NCBI GenBank assembly: GCA_946616365.1
Contig: CAMOIX010000008.1
Span: forward strand, 16,456-80,455
From: AC2028 sp002373595
GTDB lineage: Bacteria > Bacillota > Clostridia > Lachnospirales > Lachnospiraceae
Direction of reading: 5' to 3'
Length of the DNA: 64,000 bases
A program made the translations under genes and the position numbers. How positions within the stretch are numbered: the first letter of the stretch is position 1; every line of letters starts with the position of its first letter. Shown in pieces: positions 61,518 to 64,000 of this stretch. The notes under the pieces are model-generated. The model saw nothing but the letters and a program-made list of their open reading frames with translations. It searched no databases and was not told the DNA's origin.

Positions 61518-61576
61518 AGAGGTGCACGAAAAATCGTGTTTTCCCTCAAAAACCTTGCACTTCAAAGGATGATACC

Positions 61577-61777
61577 CTGTATAAGAAAAAGCGTAATCAC
61601 CAGTTCTCATTCACGGATTTCAACCAGCCTTTAGGCTTCAAGATGAACCCGGATAACCGCTGGGTCAGAAAAGCAGAGCTTATTCCGTGGGATGAAATCG
61701 AAGAAAATTATGCAGAGCTATTTCATAGCAAAACGGGAATGCCTGCGAAGCCTCTTCGAATGGCGCTGGGTTCGCTG
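61577..61777 (+). pseudogene. Truncated IS1182-type transposase
   Basis: Only the first 65-70 residues remain: YKKKRNHQFSFTDFNQPLGF, NPDNRWVRKAELIPWDEIEE and SKTGMPAKPLRMALGSL, the N-terminus typical of IS1182-family (DUF772) transposases. After ALGSL the similarity ends and about 24 unrelated codons follow to a stop at 61849. The start codon is CTG where ATG is expected. The rest of the element, including the right end, is lost, and the GH51 gene begins 32 bases after the break. Confidence 0.75.
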
Positions 61778-61808
61778 CGTTATAACATGGCAGGGAGGAA
61801 TACGCGCT

Positions 61809-64000
61809 ATGTACAAAATCACTATAGATCCAAAGAAAAAAATCATTGACACTTCACCAAATCTTTACGGGCTGTTCTTTGAGGATATAAACAGAGCCGG
61901 CGATGGCGGACTTTACGGCGAGCTGATCCGAAACAGAGCATTTGATGACGGGGTCATCCCGGAGGGCTGTCAATACGATTCCGTCAATAAGCTCATCACA
62001 TCTCCCACGGGCTGGAAAAGCTCGTTCGACTGTTTTGAGGGTGAAGGAATAGCCGGGTGGACTGCTCACGGTAATGCCGGTATACGTCTTGGCAGAAAAA
62101 ACACTCTAAACCGAAACAGAAAGCGTGCCCTTGAAGTGGATTTCAACGGCGGATACATCAGTAACGATGGTTTTAACGGTGTACCTATAGAGTGCGGGAA
62201 AGCATACCGCTTTTATATATTTGCAAAATGCAGCTATCCGGCAAGCCTGAAGATCATGCTTACATCGGCCGGCGGGGAGGTCTATACGTCGAAGGTCTTG
62301 GAAAATATCGGTTCCGATTACAAAAGGTTTGACACCGAGCTAATCAGCCCTGTCACCGACTGTAATGCAAGACTTTCCATTTCATCAGATGCGCAAGCGA
62401 CGGTTACTCTGGGTTTTGTATCATTGTTCCCGAAGGACACATTCATGGGCCGTGAGAATGGTCTTAGAAAGTCGCTTGCCGAACTCATGCTGGGGCTTAA
62501 GCCTGCTTTTTTGCGTTTCCCGGGAGGCTGCATCGTTGAGGGCTTTTCAAGGGAAACCGCTTTTCGCTTCGAAGACAGCATAGGCCCTGTGTGGGAAAGA
62601 CGCCCACACTGGCTGCTTTGGTCCTATATGACCACAAACGGTCTCGGCTTCCACGAATATATGCAGTTTTGTGAGGATGCAGATATAGACGCGATGTATG
62701 TGTTCAACTGCGGAATGACCTGCCAGGGCAGATGTCCGGACTATTTCGACGACAATCTTACGGAGGAATTATACGAAGATACTGTGCACGCGATACTTTA
62801 TGCAACAGCTCCCGCAAACAGCGAGTGGGGCTCAAAGCGTGCGGAAAACGGACGCAGGGAGCCCTTTACGAAACTGAAATATCTGGAGATAGGCAATGAA
62901 AACTGGGGAACGGAATACATAAAGCGCTACGAATATTTTTATAAAAAGCTCAAGGAACAGTTTCCGCAGCTTATCTATATAGCTACCGACCATACCGAAA
63001 GAGCCGGACTGGTGACGGAATATGTTGACGAGCACTTCTATTCAGATCCCGCATTTTTTGCAGCCAATACCGGACTGTACGACGATCATAAGGGAGTAGA
63101 TATTTACTGCGGTGAATATGCCGCAACTATAGGTGCCAAGGAAGGAACCCTGGAGGGTGCTTTGGGAGAAGCAGCTTTTCTTACCGGTGTGGAGCGCAAC
63201 CAGGACAGGGTGAGGATGACAAGCTATGCACCTCTTTTTAAAAATGCCGGTTATGTCTCATGGGAACCCGATATGATAGTTTTCAACAATCACGAGGAAT
63301 ATGTGATTCCGAGCTACCATATGTTGAAAATGTTTGCGACAAACCGCGGCAGCTATGTCTGCGAACACACGCTGATGACCGAAAGCGACAGACGGAGCGA
63401 GCATGGTTTTTTCAGGACTCCGGATGGCGATATAGTTGAAGGCACAAGTTTAATATACGATACGGATATGAATGACATCCGCATACGCTTCTGGGACAGA
63501 GGAAAAGAAGGTGAGGATCAGAACCATTACGACTGGATCCTCAAAAATGGGACCAGCAAAGTCATCCACTACAACGGATGGTCCGCGGAAACGATATGTA
63601 ACGAGACGGAATTTACTATGCCAGATGGGATCAGGCATGTCGAGATGACTGCGTCAGAAGACAGCTTCAGAATAACGCTAAACGGTATCACTGTATATGA
63701 GCATACTCTTGCCCCCATACCGCATCTAACGGCAGTCACCACATTCGACGAAAACAGCAATACGGTGATCACAAAGCTCGTCAACTTTTCCGAGAACGAG
63801 ATAGAGCTCACGCTTTCATACAGCACAGATATGGCTCAAACAGCCGAAATGACAGTGCTGACGGCAGAGAGCCGTTTTGCCCATAACAGCTTTGACACCC
63901 CCGGTGCAGTTGCTCCGTATACCGTGACGATACCCTCTTCAAGGAATCAGGTATTGCCTATCAGGGCACATTCTGTAAATGTCATAATGCAAAAGCTCTT
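61809..64000 (+). CDS. GH51 alpha-L-arabinofuranosidase (3' end outside window)
   Basis: The frame is open from the ATG at 61809 (AGGGAGGAATACGCGCT before it) to the window end, 730 residues. N-terminal LYGLFFEDINRAGDGGLYGE and a carbohydrate-binding insertion (about 85-210), then the barrel: FPGGCIVEGF, acid/base Glu 364 in LEIGNENWG and nucleophile Glu 436 in YCGEYAAT. The final visible part (IRAHSVNVIM) is the usual C-terminal strand, so few residues are missing. No signal peptide: it should remove arabinose from imported arabino-oligosaccharides in the cytoplasm. Confidence 0.93.
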   Translation, partial: MYKITIDPKKKIIDTSPNLYGLFFEDINRAGDGGLYGELIRNRAFDDGVIPEGCQYDSVNKLITSPTGWKSSFDCFEGEGIAGWTAHGNAGIRLGRKNTLNRNRKRALEVDFNGGYISNDGFNGVPIECGKAYRFYIFAKCSYPASLKIMLTSAGGEVYTSKVLENIGSDYKRFDTELISPVTDCNARLSISSDAQATVTLGFVSLFPKDTFMGRENGLRKSLAELMLGLKPAFLRFPGGCIVEGFSRETAFRFEDSIGPVWERRPHWLLWSYMTTNGLGFHEYMQFCEDADIDAMYVFNCGMTCQGRCPDYFDDNLTEELYEDTVHAILYATAPANSEWGSKRAENGRREPFTKLKYLEIGNENWGTEYIKRYEYFYKKLKEQFPQLIYIATDHTERAGLVTEYVDEHFYSDPAFFAANTGLYDDHKGVDIYCGEYAATIGAKEGTLEGALGEAAFLTGVERNQDRVRMTSYAPLFKNAGYVSWEPDMIVFNNHEEYVIPSYHMLKMFATNRGSYVCEHTLMTESDRRSEHGFFRTPDGDIVEGTSLIYDTDMNDIRIRFWDRGKEGEDQNHYDWILKNGTSKVIHYNGWSAETICNETEFTMPDGIRHVEMTASEDSFRITLNGITVYEHTLAPIPHLTAVTTFDENSNTVITKLVNFSENEIELTLSYSTDMAQTAEMTVLTAESRFAHNSFDTPGAVAPYTVTIPSSRNQVLPIRAHSVNVIMQKL

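Overview
The window is 64 kb of a Firmicutes (class Clostridia) chromosome. The evidence is the Firmicutes gene order S10-spc-alpha followed by ecfA1-ecfA2-ecfT-truA-rplM-rpsI, a zinc-binding S14, a Bacillus-type LexA box, an OhrR-type regulator, strong purine-rich ribosome binding sites and no outer-membrane genes. Plant-polysaccharide enzymes (GH43, GH51, mannosylglucose phosphorylase) suggest a gut or rumen saccharolytic anaerobe. A relative of Saccharofermentans, Oscillospiraceae or Lachnospiraceae is my guess; the sequence does not fix the genus.

Layout. 1-4.8 kb: end of a DMT transporter, a GH43 enzyme and an MBOAT/AlgJ-like O-acetylation pair. 4.9-6 kb: a glutathione peroxidase-ohrR operon with a palindromic operator inside its promoter. 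6-7.1 kb: DUF3737 and DUF6472-like proteins. 7.1-12.6 kb (minus strand): one long apparent operon running from a degenerate GGDEF membrane protein through an ECF sigma factor, its probable anti-sigma factor, a transglutaminase lipoprotein and a GspF/PilC protein to four pilin-like proteins. Divergent from it are a small membrane protein and a 908-residue coiled-coil surface protein, both preceded by the same ECF-like promoter. 16-18 kb: membrane protein plus XRE regulator, and a CDF transporter. 18-23 kb: uvrB-uvrA under a LexA box. 23-30.2 kb: two divergent glycosyltransferases, hisC, a COG2426 exporter, a methyltransferase, hslO, dapL and an aquaporin. 30.2-36.2 kb: an unknown helical protein, a soluble protein that appears to join the cytoplasmic parts of MotA to the FliG C-terminal domain, then glycogen phosphorylase, mannosylglucose phosphorylase and mannose-6-phosphate isomerase. 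36.2-40.1 kb (minus): a GH2-like protein lacking its catalytic Glu and an RlmI-like methyltransferase.

40.1-56.7 kb is the S10-spc-alpha ribosomal cluster, with secY, adk, map, infA and rpoA. It starts from its own promoter and is not joined to a str operon here. Its leaders are structured: a terminator-like hairpin and a branched RNA before rpsJ, serial hairpins before rpsM, and a hairpin before rpsD. 57-61.4 kb holds the ECF vitamin-transporter energizing module, truA, and rplM-rpsI behind an L13-type leader. The end holds a truncated IS1182-type transposase and a GH51 arabinofuranosidase that runs off the window.

The best leads are the MotA/FliG-like fusion, the local ECF sigma regulon, the switch-like S10 leader, and three genes whose -10 box lies exactly 6 nt before ATG with no Shine-Dalgarno, which suggests leaderless mRNAs. 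I saw no CRISPR array, tRNA, rRNA, prophage or intact insertion sequence.
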